NCBI RefSeq assembly: GCF_011694515.1 | Contig: NZ_CP050192.1 | Location: 3,159,301 to 3,223,300 of the forward strand | Direction: 5' to 3' | From: Mycobacterium sp. DL592 | GTDB lineage: Bacteria > Actinomycetota > Actinomycetes > Mycobacteriales > Mycobacteriaceae | DNA: 64,000 bases | In this document: positions 56,240 through 64,000 of the stretch, piece by piece | Layout of the letters: each line of letters begins with the position of its first letter | Numbering within the stretch: position 1 is the first letter of the stretch | Position numbers and translations under genes: made by a program | The notes under the pieces: generated by a model | Told to the model about the DNA's origin: nothing | The model's input: only the letters and a program-made list of their open reading frames with translations | Database searches by the model: none

Positions 56240-57172
56240 ATGCGACGGCGTCCGTCGGTGCTGGTCACCGGTACAGCCGCAGTGCTGATCGGTGTCTCGG
56301 TCGGGGCCTCGTCCGCACAGGTCAATGCGGGGCCAGGCGATACCGCACCGCAGCGGGTCACCTTACTCAGTGCCAATCCGAACCTGATTCCCGAAGCTCC
56401 CGTGCTCGCACCTGCTCCCGCGGCTCCGCCGGACACGATCCTGGGCCTCGACGCCCGAGCCCGGCAGGCTGCCGCCGACGCCGCCAAGAAGGGCGCCGAC
56501 ATCAGCTTCACCCTGCTGGATCGCAAGACCGGCCAGACCATCTCCGGCGGCGACGGCGGCGCGTTTCCGATCGCCTCGGTGAGCAAGCTGTTCATCGCCG
56601 ACGACCTGCTGCTGCAGGTGGCCAAGGGTCAGCGTCAGCTCAGCCCCGACGAGCGCCAGCAGTTCGACGAGATGCTGCGCTCGTCGGACGACGACGCGGC
56701 CGAGGTCTTCTGGGGTGAGAGCGGTGGCAACGCGGTCATCAGCCGGATCAAGGCCCGCTACGGACTGTCCGGCACCACCGCGCCCTACGACGGTCATTGG
56801 TGGACCACCATGAGCACGACCGCCGATCTCGTTCGTTACTACGACATGCTGCTCGACGGCACCGGCGGCCTGCCGCCCGAGGAGGCCGCGGTCATCCTGT
56901 CCGACCTGTCCGCCTCGACCCCCACCGGCTTGGACGGCTACCCGCAGCGGTTCGGCATTCCGGATGGGTTATTCGCCGAACCCGTTGCGGTCAAGCAGGG
57001 TTGGATGCCCGGTTGGGACGGGGACAACTGGTTGCACATGTCCACCGGAGTGATCGGCCCCGACCGTCGCTTCGTCATCGCGATGGCCTCCCTGCAGCCG
57101 GTCGACGACTCCACCGCCCGCAACACGATGACCCAGGTCATCACGACGATGTTCCCGGGTGGCCGGATCTAG
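56240..57172 (+). CDS. LppW-like beta-lactamase-fold secreted protein
   Basis: A 310-residue exported protein of the serine beta-lactamase/PBP fold. The likely active-site motifs are SVSKLF (SxxK), SSDDDAAE (in the SxN position) and KQGW (in the KTG position). The M. tuberculosis orthologue LppW is a lipoprotein, but this one has no Cys after its signal peptide (GVSVGASSAQVNAG), so it is probably secreted or cleaved without lipidation. ATG at 56240 follows AAGGAGAGG. Substrate unknown. Confidence 0.87.
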   Translation: MRRRPSVLVTGTAAVLIGVSVGASSAQVNAGPGDTAPQRVTLLSANPNLIPEAPVLAPAPAAPPDTILGLDARARQAAADAAKKGADISFTLLDRKTGQTISGGDGGAFPIASVSKLFIADDLLLQVAKGQRQLSPDERQQFDEMLRSSDDDAAEVFWGESGGNAVISRIKARYGLSGTTAPYDGHWWTTMSTTADLVRYYDMLLDGTGGLPPEEAAVILSDLSASTPTGLDGYPQRFGIPDGLFAEPVAVKQGWMPGWDGDNWLHMSTGVIGPDRRFVIAMASLQPVDDSTARNTMTQVITTMFPGGRI

Positions 57173-57175
57173 GGC

Positions 57176-57865
57176 CTACCCGCCCAACAGGTCCGGACGC
57201 CGTTCCCGCGTCCGCTGCAGTGCCTGCTCGTGGCGCCACGCCCTGATCTTGCCGTGATCCCCGGACAGCAGCACCTCGGGGACGGGCAGACCACGCCACT
57301 GCGGCGGCCGGGTGTAACTCGGCCCCTCCAGCAGCCCGGCATTCTCCGGAGAATGCGAATCATCTTGGTGCGACGCCGGATTGCCCATGACATTGGGCAG
57401 TAGGCGAACCACCGCCTCGATCATCACCAGGGTGGCGACCTCGCCGCCGGCGAGCACGTAGTCGCCGATCGAGACCTCTTCGACCCGCATCCGTCTGGCA
57501 GCGTCGTCGACAACCCGCTGGTCGATGCCTTCGTAGCGGCCGCATGCGAACACCAGATGCTGTTCGCCCGTCCAGCGTTGGGCCACCCCCTGGTTGAACG
57601 GCCGGCCTGCGGGTGCGGGAACCACCAGAAGCGTTGCATCGGTGCATATCTCGTCAAGGGCCTCGCCCCACACCGGCGCCTTCATGACCATGCCCGGCCC
57701 GCCACCGTAGGGCGAGTCGTCGACAGAGTGGTGCACGTCGTGGGTCCACCGCCGCAGATCGTGCACACCGAATTCAACGATGCCGGACTCGATTGCCTTG
57801 CCAGGCAACGACTCCCGCACCGGGTCGAGATAGCCCGGAAAGATGGTGACGACGTCGATGCGCAT
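57176..57865 (-). CDS. trmD: tRNA (guanine-37-N1)-methyltransferase
   Basis: A 229-residue SPOUT methyltransferase that makes m1G37 and prevents frameshifting. [19 protein letters not shown], the trefoil knot [13 protein letters not shown] and [12 protein letters not shown] are signatures. I prefer ATG at 57865 ([10 protein letters not shown]), which fits the family; ATG at 57880 would overlap rimM by 14 bp. Its end is 3 bp from the convergent LppW-like stop. Confidence 0.95.
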   Translation of the reverse strand: MRIDVVTIFPGYLDPVRESLPGKAIESGIVEFGVHDLRRWTHDVHHSVDDSPYGGGPGMVMKAPVWGEALDEICTDATLLVVPAPAGRPFNQGVAQRWTGEQHLVFACGRYEGIDQRVVDDAARRMRVEEVSIGDYVLAGGEVATLVMIEAVVRLLPNVMGNPASHQDDSHSPENAGLLEGPSYTRPPQWRGLPVPEVLLSGDHGKIRAWRHEQALQRTRERRPDLLGG

Positions 57866-57866
57866 C

Positions 57867-58400
57867 TCAGCCTGCGACATCGTCTAGGTTCAACAGGCCT
57901 TCAGGAGGATCGATCTCGACGATTCCGTCGGCCAGGGACACCGCGGTGACGATGGCGCTCACGAACGGGACCAGGATTTCGGCGCCGTCCTGGGCGCGCA
58001 CCGACAGCAGTTCGCCGGCACCGGTGTGCAGCACCTCGGCAACCGTGCCGACCTCCGCCCCGGCAACGGTCCGCACCACCAAACCCTCGAGTTGGTGGTC
58101 GTAGAACTCGTCGGGATCGGCGATCGGCGGCAACTCGCCGGAGTCGACGACGAAAAGATGCCCACGTAGCGCGTCGGCCGCGGTGCGGTCAGACACCCCG
58201 GGCAACCGGACAAGTAGCCGCCCACCGTGCGGCCGGGATGTTTCGATGACCACGTCGCGTCCGCCTTCACCGCGAGAAGGCCTCAGCCGCAAGCGATTAC
58301 CGGGCGTGAAACGCTCCTCGGGCTCATCGGTGCGTACATCGACGACGAGTTCACCGGTGATGCCGTGGGCTTTCACCACGCGCCCGACGACCAGCTCCAT
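57867..58400 (-). CDS. rimM: 16S rRNA processing protein RimM
   Basis: A 177-residue 30S assembly factor that binds S19 and acts on the 16S head region. [17 protein letters not shown] at the N-terminus, then a PRC-barrel domain ending in [13 protein letters not shown]. It lies between khpA and trmD in the conserved rpsP-khpA-rimM-trmD operon. Confidence 0.96.
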   Translation of the reverse strand: MELVVGRVVKAHGITGELVVDVRTDEPEERFTPGNRLRLRPSRGEGGRDVVIETSRPHGGRLLVRLPGVSDRTAADALRGHLFVVDSGELPPIADPDEFYDHQLEGLVVRTVAGAEVGTVAEVLHTGAGELLSVRAQDGAEILVPFVSAIVTAVSLADGIVEIDPPEGLLNLDDVAG

Positions 58401-58441
58401 GCCGGCTCCTCCCCGGGTCGCTTCGCTCCAGCCCGCCAGAC

Positions 58442-58684
58442 CTACTGGTCGGTGTCCACCACGTCCACGCGGATACCGCGGCCGCCGATGCCGGCGACCA
58501 GGGTGCGCAGTGCGGTGGCGGTGCGACCGCCGCGGCCGATCACCTTGCCGAGGTCCTCGGGGTGGACGTGAACCTCCACCGTCCGGCCTCGACGGCTGGT
58601 GACCATGTCGACACGGACGTCGTCAGGATTGTCGACGATCCCGCGGACCAGATGCTCCACGGCGTCGACGACGACCGAGCTCAT
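58442..58684 (-). CDS. khpA: KH-domain RNA-binding protein KhpA (Rv2908c type)
   Basis: An 80-residue single KH-domain protein. The RNA-binding GxxG loop is seen as [14 protein letters not shown]. In other bacteria KhpA forms a dimer with KhpB and binds many RNAs. ATG at 58684 overlaps the rpsP stop by 4 bp. Confidence 0.95.
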   Translation of the reverse strand: MSSVVVDAVEHLVRGIVDNPDDVRVDMVTSRRGRTVEVHVHPEDLGKVIGRGGRTATALRTLVAGIGGRGIRVDVVDTDQ

Positions 58685-59181
58685 TCTGCGGCGGCCTCAG
58701 CGGTCTCGGCGGCCTCGGCGGCGGGCTCAGCGGCCTCGACAACCTCGGCGGCGGGCTCAGCGGCGGCCTCAACCTCGTCGGCCTTCTTGGCCGGAGCCTT
58801 CTTCTTCTTGGGCTGGGTGGCCTCGCCGGACGGCGCACCGTCGGCAGCTGCGAGCGCGGCGTTGAACAGATCCAGCTTGCTCGGCTTGGGCTCCTTGACC
58901 TTCAGGGTGCCCTCGGCACCGGGCAGGCCCTTGAACTTCTGCCAGTCACCGGTGATCTTCAGCAGCTGCAGGACGGGCTCGGTGGGCTGAGCACCCACGG
59001 ACAGCCAGTACTGGGCGCGCTCGGAGTCGATCTCGATGAGGCTCGGGTCTTCCTTGGGGTGGTACCGGCCGATGACCTCGATGGACCGCCCGTCACGACG
59101 GGTGCGTGCATCGGCAACAGCGATGCGGTACTGGGGATTGCGGATCTTGCCAAGCCGGGTGAGCTTGATCTTGACAGCCAT
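58681..59181 (-). CDS. rpsP: 30S ribosomal protein S16 with long Ala/Glu-rich tail
   Basis: A 166-residue S16. Residues 1-90 are the ribosomal core ([29 protein letters not shown]). Residues about 115-166 are an Ala/Glu/Lys-rich low-complexity extension, as is usual in actinobacterial S16. It is the first gene of the rpsP-khpA-rimM-trmD operon. Confidence 0.97.
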   Translation of the reverse strand: MAVKIKLTRLGKIRNPQYRIAVADARTRRDGRSIEVIGRYHPKEDPSLIEIDSERAQYWLSVGAQPTEPVLQLLKITGDWQKFKGLPGAEGTLKVKEPKPSKLDLFNAALAAADGAPSGEATQPKKKKAPAKKADEVEAAAEPAAEVVEAAEPAAEAAETAEAAAE

Positions 59182-59310
59182 GAACTACTTCTCCTGATGC
59201 ATTGCCACGCTGCAATTCAGCGATGCGGGCGGGATGCCCGATCCGGTTTTGCCTCACGTGTGTGACCGCAGGACGGCGCATCCGAAGAAGCCGCGCGCGG
59301 ACAGCCGCCC

Positions 59311-59322
59311 ATTGTGCCAGAT
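59311..59322 (-). promoter_or_regulatory. Candidate rpsP promoter element ATCTGGCACAAT
   Basis: The minus strand reads ATCTGGCACAAT, identical to the element upstream of rplS. TTAACA about 19 bp upstream is a possible -35. The leader to the rpsP ATG would be about 125 nt, close to the rplS leader length. Confidence 0.5.
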
Positions 59323-59337
59323 CGTCTGGATCAGGTG

Positions 59338-60264
59338 TTAATCGCCGGCACCGGTGCTGATCGGCCAAAACAGCCGTCTTGCGTTGTCGTGGAGCACGTT
59401 GCGGCACCACTGGTCGCCCAGGCCGAGAGCGGTGATCGACGCGAGCGCGTGGTGGTACGAGTACGGGATGTTGGGGAAGTCGCTGCCGAACAGCACCTTC
59501 TCCCCCAGCGCGACCAGCGTCGGCCGCGCATCGGGCGGGAACGGGTCGGTCTGCTCGGTGAACTCGGTGAACACCATCGTGGTGTCGAGGTAGACGCCGG
59601 GATAGCGAAGTGCGAGCTCCATGAAGTCCCGGTATTCGGGCAGTCCCATGTGAGCGACGATCAATCGGAGACCGGGGTGCCGGCGCAGCACCTCGGCGAC
59701 GGGGGCGGGGCCGGTGTACCGCCCCGGTTGGGGACCGGACCCGGCGTGGATCACCGTGGGGATCTGCGTCTCCTCCAGCAGCGCCCACACGGGTTCGAGC
59801 AGCGGGTCTGTGGGGGCGTAGTCACCGACCTGGATGTGGGCCTTGAAGACCCGTGCCCCCGCGTCGATCACCCGGCGCACGTAGGCGGGCGCGGACAGCT
59901 CCGGGTAGAACGTCGCGGTGTGCAGGCATTCCGGCACCTGCGCAGCGAACTGGGTGGCCCACGAGTTGAGCCACTCGGCCATGTCCGGCTTGTGCGGGTA
60001 CACCAGTGACGTGAAGGCGCTGACACCGAACTGCCGGAGTCGCTGGACCCGGTCGGCTTCGTCGAGCCGATATTCGATGGGCCAGGGCCGGCCGACCCCC
60101 GGCCCGATCCCGTCGAAGTAGGCCCACACCTTGTCCATCACCCGCTTGGGCATGAAGTGGGTGTGCACGTCCACGATGGCGTCGAGGCCCAGCCTGTCCA
60201 GTAACCCCCGGACGGCGGCGACCTCGGCTTCGGCGGTGGCGCTCAGAAGAACTTCTGGATGCAC
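59338..60264 (-). CDS. Amidohydrolase-2 family metal-dependent hydrolase
   Basis: A protein of about 308 residues in the amidohydrolase-2 (ACMSD-like) family. The first metal motif is IVDVHTHFMP, a second His is in VIHAGSG, a third in IVAHMG, and the Asp is in FGSDFPNIPY. The start is uncertain: GTG at 60264 would overlap the SnoaL-like gene by 22 bp; a GTG inside the VDVHTH stretch is shorter. The pair with the SnoaL-like gene suggests a small catabolic unit. Substrate unknown. Confidence 0.82.
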   Translation of the reverse strand: MHPEVLLSATAEAEVAAVRGLLDRLGLDAIVDVHTHFMPKRVMDKVWAYFDGIGPGVGRPWPIEYRLDEADRVQRLRQFGVSAFTSLVYPHKPDMAEWLNSWATQFAAQVPECLHTATFYPELSAPAYVRRVIDAGARVFKAHIQVGDYAPTDPLLEPVWALLEETQIPTVIHAGSGPQPGRYTGPAPVAEVLRRHPGLRLIVAHMGLPEYRDFMELALRYPGVYLDTTMVFTEFTEQTDPFPPDARPTLVALGEKVLFGSDFPNIPYSYHHALASITALGLGDQWCRNVLHDNARRLFWPISTGAGD

Positions 60265-60659
60265 TTGGTCTCGACACGACGGGTCATCCGCCACCCGTCC
60301 GCGGTGCGGTGGAACTCGTCGTCGTACCACAGCCCGCAGAACATGATCTGGCCGTCGTCGCCGAGTTTCATCGGGTTGAAGCAGATCGACCGCGAGGTCG
60401 CGGTGTCGCCGTCGACGCGGACGTCGACGTTGCCGAGCATGTGGTAGTAAGCCGGGAAGTTCGGCATCACCTCGGCGAGCCAGGCTTTGACTTCGCCGAA
60501 GGGACCGGCGATACCGCCCATTGCCGTGTAGTCGATGTGCGCGTCCGGGGTGAAGACCCGGTCGAGGTCGTCGAAGCGACGATTGTCGATCGCGGTGGAG
60601 TAGTCGATCAGCAACTGCTGGATCTCCAGCCGGTCCGAGATTTCCGCCAGGCTCAGCAT
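60243..60659 (-). CDS. SnoaL/NTF2-like protein (Rv2910c type)
   Basis: A 138-residue protein of the SnoaL-like (NTF2 superfamily) fold: EIQQLLIDYSTAIDNRRFDD and FTPDAHIDYTAMGG resemble polyketide-cyclase/dehydratase-like small enzymes. No certain active site can be assigned. Its stop lies within the start of the amidohydrolase gene, so translation is probably coupled. It diverges from the D,D-carboxypeptidase gene across 58 bp. Confidence 0.85.
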   Translation of the reverse strand: MLSLAEISDRLEIQQLLIDYSTAIDNRRFDDLDRVFTPDAHIDYTAMGGIAGPFGEVKAWLAEVMPNFPAYYHMLGNVDVRVDGDTATSRSICFNPMKLGDDGQIMFCGLWYDDEFHRTADGWRMTRRVETKCIQKFF

Positions 60660-60717
60660 CCGTCCGATTCAACACTGCGTGTGGCGTTGCGCCCAGACCG
60701 GGTTAGGCTCGGACCCC

Positions 60718-61602
60718 ATGGGTAGGCTCCTGGCCGCTCTCGCGGCATCTTTCACCCTGATCATCAGCACCGCTATCGGTGGCCCAGCGCCGGCCCTGGC
60801 GGACCCGAGCGTCCAGCCGGCCGGGTCGGTCCCGATCCCTGACGGCCCTGCGCCGGCATGGATCGTCGCCGACCTGGACACCGGGCAGGTTCTGGCGGGC
60901 CGCGATATGTACGCCCCGCATCCCCCAGCCAGCACCATCAAGACGCTGTTGGCACTCACCGCACTCGACGAGGTCGACCTGAACGCCACCGTAGTGGCCT
61001 CCGAGGCAGCGACCCGGGTGGAATGCAACTGCGCCGGGGTCAAACCCGGCCGCAGCTACACCGCGCGCCAACTGCTCGACGCCGTGCTGCTGGTGTCGGG
61101 GAACGACGCAGCGAACACCCTGGCCGACATGATCGGCGGCTACCAGGTCGCCGTGGACAAGATGAACGCCAAGGCCGCCGCGATCGGAGCGACCAACACC
61201 CACGCCACGTCGCCCTCCGGGCTCGACGGGCCGGGCGGACCGGGCTGGACCACCCCACATGATCTGGCCGCGATCTTCCGCGCCGCGCTGGCCAATCCGG
61301 TGTTCGCCGAGATCACCGCACAGCCGGTCGCCATGTTCCCCACCGACACCGGCGACAAGCCACTGGTCAACCAGGACGAACTGCTTGTGCGCTACCCCGG
61401 CGCTATCGGCGGCAAGACCGGCTTCACCGACGCCGCCCGCAAGACGTTCGTCGGCGCCGCCGACCGCGACGGCCGCCGGCTGGTCATCGCGATGATGTAC
61501 GGCCTGATCCACGAGGGCGGACCGACCTATTGGGACCAGGCGGCCATGCTGCTGGACTGGGGCTTCGCCCAGAGCCGATCCGAAAGCGTCGCGGCGCTGT
61601 AG
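60718..61602 (+). CDS. dacB2: D-alanyl-D-alanine carboxypeptidase (DacB2 type), copy 1
   Basis: A 294-residue exported low-molecular-weight PBP. The signal peptide ends near PALADPS. Active-site motifs are STIK (SxxK), SGN (SxN) and KTG in GGKTGFT. ATG at 60718 gives a proper signal peptide; an upstream start adds 13 polar residues. It trims pentapeptide stems in peptidoglycan. Its TAG stop abuts the convergent DUF1942 gene stop with no gap. Confidence 0.93.
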   Translation: MGRLLAALAASFTLIISTAIGGPAPALADPSVQPAGSVPIPDGPAPAWIVADLDTGQVLAGRDMYAPHPPASTIKTLLALTALDEVDLNATVVASEAATRVECNCAGVKPGRSYTARQLLDAVLLVSGNDAANTLADMIGGYQVAVDKMNAKAAAIGATNTHATSPSGLDGPGGPGWTTPHDLAAIFRAALANPVFAEITAQPVAMFPTDTGDKPLVNQDELLVRYPGAIGGKTGFTDAARKTFVGAADRDGRRLVIAMMYGLIHEGGPTYWDQAAMLLDWGFAQSRSESVAAL

Positions 61603-62259
61603 CTAGCGGTGTCCGCCGCTGCCGGGTCCTTCGCCGCCACCGTTGAAGCCGGGCGTGGCGACGTCACCCTCGGTGAGCTGGAACGGCGGGGCAGCGAGGT
61701 CGTTCGGGGTGGCGACGATGGACGAATTACCTTCGGTCGGAGCCGGACCGGTTGCGGTGGGCTGCGGTTGCACAATCTGCGATTGGTCCTCGTCATCCTC
61801 TGACACGACCACGGGGGCCGCAGTGCTGCCGGGGTTACCCGGCACCCAGGCGAGGAGGTCGCGAGTGCCGTCGTTGAAGACGACGCTGTTCGGGATGTCA
61901 CCGACGACATCGAAGTAGAGCTTGCCGGTGTTCGAAGCACCCCAGATCGACGGGTAGAAATCGCCCGACTCGGCACGGGCGCCGAACCGCTCTACGAACG
62001 GCGGGAAATTGCCCCCGAACCCATCGACGACCAGTTTGGCCGAGTACAACTTGCCGTTGTGCGGCACCGGATCTGAACTGGGCTTCAGCTTGCCCACGGC
62101 GTAACCGATGTAGGGAAGGCCATTGGGCCCGTTCAGGGTCTCCTGCTCGCCGTACACCCTGATGCTGTCGGTCGCCGACGCCGTCGCGGCGTTAACAGCA
62201 CCCACGCCGAACGTGACGGCAGTGGTGGCAACGACTGCGGCCAGTTTCGCGATCTTCAC
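61603..62259 (-). CDS. MPT63-like DUF1942 secreted protein with extended tail
   Basis: A 218-residue secreted protein. A signal peptide (AAVVATTAVTFGVGAVNAA) precedes an immunoglobulin-like DUF1942 domain (YIGYAVGKLKPSSDPVP, GKLYFDVVGDIP). The last 70 residues are Pro/Glu/Gly-rich and unusual for MPT63, which is about 160 residues. GTG at 62259 is chosen because AGGAG lies five bases upstream. It sits between two D,D-carboxypeptidase genes. Function unknown. Confidence 0.85.
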   Translation of the reverse strand: MKIAKLAAVVATTAVTFGVGAVNAATASATDSIRVYGEQETLNGPNGLPYIGYAVGKLKPSSDPVPHNGKLYSAKLVVDGFGGNFPPFVERFGARAESGDFYPSIWGASNTGKLYFDVVGDIPNSVVFNDGTRDLLAWVPGNPGSTAAPVVVSEDDEDQSQIVQPQPTATGPAPTEGNSSIVATPNDLAAPPFQLTEGDVATPGFNGGGEGPGSGGHR

Positions 62260-62424
62260 GGTCACTCCTAGCTGATCAAGGCCGACTTTTCCCGGCGGTT
62301 TCTCGGGAAACATTACTGCGTCCGACCCGATAACACTCGGCCAAACCGCAGTTATCCTCGCCGCGATCAATTGGAGACCTCGCCGAACCCGCAACGCGTC
62401 CTTGCGCCGATAGCCTCGGCGCAC

Positions 62425-63276
62425 ATGCGTGTGTTCGCTGGGCGGGTGCGCCGTGCTTTGCTGGCGGTGGCTGCGACGTCGATGGCCCTCCTGTCAGCCG
62501 CGCCGGGCGCGGCCGAACCGATGCCCGGGGCCGCCTTCGTCGCCGCCCCGGACGGCCCCGCCCGCGCGACGCTGGTCGCCGACCTGGACAGCGGACGCAT
62601 CCTCGGTGGGCGCGATCCGTACGGCGCGTACGCGCCTGCCAGCACTATCAAGCCGCTGCTGGCGATGGTGGTCATGGATCTGGTCAACCCAGCGGCCGCG
62701 ATGCGCGCGACGACCGCGAACACCGACGTCGAGTGCACCTGTGTCGGCCTGGTGCCCGGGGCGGTCTACACCGCCCGGCAACTGCTCGACGCCTTGCTGA
62801 TGGTGTCGGGCAATGATGCCGCGAACGCGCTGGCCGACATGGTGGGTGGATACCAGGTCGCGATCCAACGGATGAACATCAAGGCCTATCAACTCGGTGC
62901 CCGCAGCACGAAGGCGGGCTCCCCATCTGGGCTCGACGGGCCCGGTTGGGAAACGGTCACCACCCCGCATGACCTGGGCGTCATCTACCGGGCAGCATTG
63001 AACTATCCGCTGTTCGCCGAGATCATCCATCAGAGCACCGCCCTGTTCCCGGACGGCAAGGGCGGGGCCAAACAGATCGCCAGCCATGACCGCCTCCTGG
63101 CGAGCTATCCCGGCTTCATCGGGGGTAAGACCGGCTTCACCAACCTGGCCAAGGAAACTTACGTCGCGGTGGCACAGCGCGGCGGCAGGCGGCTGATCGC
63201 GGTGATGATGTACAGCGACGACGCGCTGTGGGATCAGGGCCGAACGCTGTTGGACTGGGGTTTCGCACAGCAGTAG
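62425..63276 (+). CDS. D-alanyl-D-alanine carboxypeptidase (DacB2 type), copy 2
   Basis: A 283-residue exported PBP paralogue of the gene at 60718. The signal peptide ends near PGAAEPMPG. STIK, SGN and KTG motifs are all kept. The two copies share long stretches, including YQVA and SPSGLDGP, so they are an old tandem duplication. ATG at 62425 is the likely start. Confidence 0.92.
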   Translation: MRVFAGRVRRALLAVAATSMALLSAAPGAAEPMPGAAFVAAPDGPARATLVADLDSGRILGGRDPYGAYAPASTIKPLLAMVVMDLVNPAAAMRATTANTDVECTCVGLVPGAVYTARQLLDALLMVSGNDAANALADMVGGYQVAIQRMNIKAYQLGARSTKAGSPSGLDGPGWETVTTPHDLGVIYRAALNYPLFAEIIHQSTALFPDGKGGAKQIASHDRLLASYPGFIGGKTGFTNLAKETYVAVAQRGGRRLIAVMMYSDDALWDQGRTLLDWGFAQQ

Positions 63277-63318
63277 CAGGTCACGATTCTTGTCAGTGCG
63301 CGCCGATAGCATTCGAAC

Positions 63319-64000
63319 ATGCGTTCGATCGCTGCGATGCTTGACGACCTTGACACCGTGGTCGCCGAAATCGCTGCTGCCGACCTCGGCACGGTTGAGG
63401 CGGTTGAGCGCTACGGCGTACTCGACCGGCTCGAAACCGCCCGGCGACGCCAGATCGCGATCAGCCACGATCACCTAGCCCGCCTCGAACACATTCCCGG
63501 CTGCCCACCGCCACCGATCAGCCTGGCCGACATGCTGCGGATCAGCCGCACCGAGGCCCGACGCCGGATCAAGGATGCCGAGCAGCTCGAGCCGCGCACC
63601 ACGCTGACCGGTGAGCCACTGCCGCCACTGCTGCCCACGACCTCAACGGCCTGGCACGACGGGCTGCTCGACGCCGAGCATCTCCGCGTGATCCAGAAGT
63701 TCTTGCGCGAGCTACCCGACCACGTCGGGCCCGCCGAGATCGAGAAAGCCGAACGATCACTGGCTGAGCACGCCGCCAACCTGCGCCCCGACCAACTGCA
63801 GAAGGTGGCCGACCGGCTGGCACTGACGCTGAACCCCGACGGCACCTTCAGCGACGACGACCGCGCCCGCAAACGCGGATTCACCTGGCGCGGCGGCCAA
63901 CGCCCCGACGGCATGAGCGTGGGCAAGCTGATCGCCAACCCCGAACTGCGCGCCATGCTCGACGCCTGGTTCGCCAAATTCGCTGCCCCCGGCATGTGCA
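63319..64000 (+). CDS. DUF222/13E12-family protein, C-terminus outside window
   Basis: About 227 residues are visible and the reading frame is open at the right edge. The sequence resembles the mycobacterial 13E12 repeat family (DUF222, often with a C-terminal HNH nuclease domain outside the view). ADMLRISRTEARRRI and HAANLRPDQLQKVADRLA are typical stretches. Function unknown; members are multi-copy and may be mobile-element derived. Confidence 0.82.
   Translation, partial: MRSIAAMLDDLDTVVAEIAAADLGTVEAVERYGVLDRLETARRRQIAISHDHLARLEHIPGCPPPPISLADMLRISRTEARRRIKDAEQLEPRTTLTGEPLPPLLPTTSTAWHDGLLDAEHLRVIQKFLRELPDHVGPAEIEKAERSLAEHAANLRPDQLQKVADRLALTLNPDGTFSDDDRARKRGFTWRGGQRPDGMSVGKLIANPELRAMLDAWFAKFAAPGMC

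Overview
This is a high-G+C actinobacterial chromosome segment, almost certainly from an environmental, fast-growing mycobacterium (Mycolicibacterium type). No species is claimed. The basis is gene order and protein features recognised from memory: the core genes follow the M. tuberculosis order from Rv2864c (penicillin-binding lipoprotein) through ispG, rip1, dxr, mpt83/mpt70, Rv2876, rlmN, cdsA, frr, pyrH, amiC, tsf, rpsB, Rv2891, xerC, viuB, dprA, comM, yraN, Rv2901c, rnhB, lepB, rplS, lppW, trmD, rimM, khpA, rpsP, Rv2910c and dacB2. There are characteristic mycobacterial families throughout (MPT70/83 fasciclins, MPT63-like DUF1942, DUF2631, DUF222/13E12).

Layout. 1-5.8 kb: cell-wall and isoprenoid housekeeping genes (PBP lipoprotein cut by the window edge, GNAT, ispG, rip1, dxr), with a four-copy 29-bp GC-palindromic tandem repeat just upstream of dxr. 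6.1-7.5 kb: two tandem secreted fasciclin proteins (MPT83-like lipoprotein, MPT70-like), without the dipZ gene that separates them in M. tuberculosis. 7.6-26.6 kb: a complete-looking Wzx/Wzy-type exopolysaccharide locus sitting between the MPT70 and Rv2876 orthologues. It has an initiating sugar-phosphate transferase, two Wzz-type chain-length proteins (one fused to a BY-kinase-like domain), a polymerase/ligase, a flippase, three glycosyltransferases, two GDP-mannose-dehydratase-like enzymes, a hexapeptide acetyltransferase, a membrane acyltransferase, three paralogous secreted LIP-family esterases and a secreted glycoside hydrolase with an LGFP-like tail. Most genes overlap by 4 bp, so the left and right arms look like two tightly coupled minus-strand operons around a small plus-strand pair. 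26.8-29.2 kb: PuuE-type deacetylase-fold hydrolase and a class I photolyase.

29.2-33.4 kb: core genes (DUF2631, rlmN, cdsA, frr, pyrH) and a small membrane protein. 33.6-39.5 kb: an accessory operon of a MacB/FtsX-type ABC system, an APC amine/amino-acid permease and a copper amine oxidase. 39.6-50.0 kb: amidase, tsf, rpsB, an M23-like protein, selO, xerC, a siderophore-interacting reductase and the dprA-comM-yraN cluster. 50.1-53.5 kb: a 1124-residue secreted protein built from eleven propeller-type repeats and a right-handed beta-helix, where M. tuberculosis has fdhD/fdhF. 53.6-59.2 kb: translation and export genes, with a shared ATCTGGCACAAT element upstream of both the rplS and rpsP transcription units. 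59.3-64.0 kb: amidohydrolase plus SnoaL-like protein, two D,D-carboxypeptidase paralogues flanking an MPT63-like secreted protein, and the start of a DUF222/13E12 protein cut by the window edge.

The most interesting part is the exopolysaccharide locus, particularly its coupling of three secreted esterases and an acyltransferase to two chain-length regulators, which suggests an acylated, trimmed surface polysaccharide. Function is inferred from families only; no product is known from the sequence. No tRNA, rRNA, CRISPR array, insertion sequence or phage was seen.
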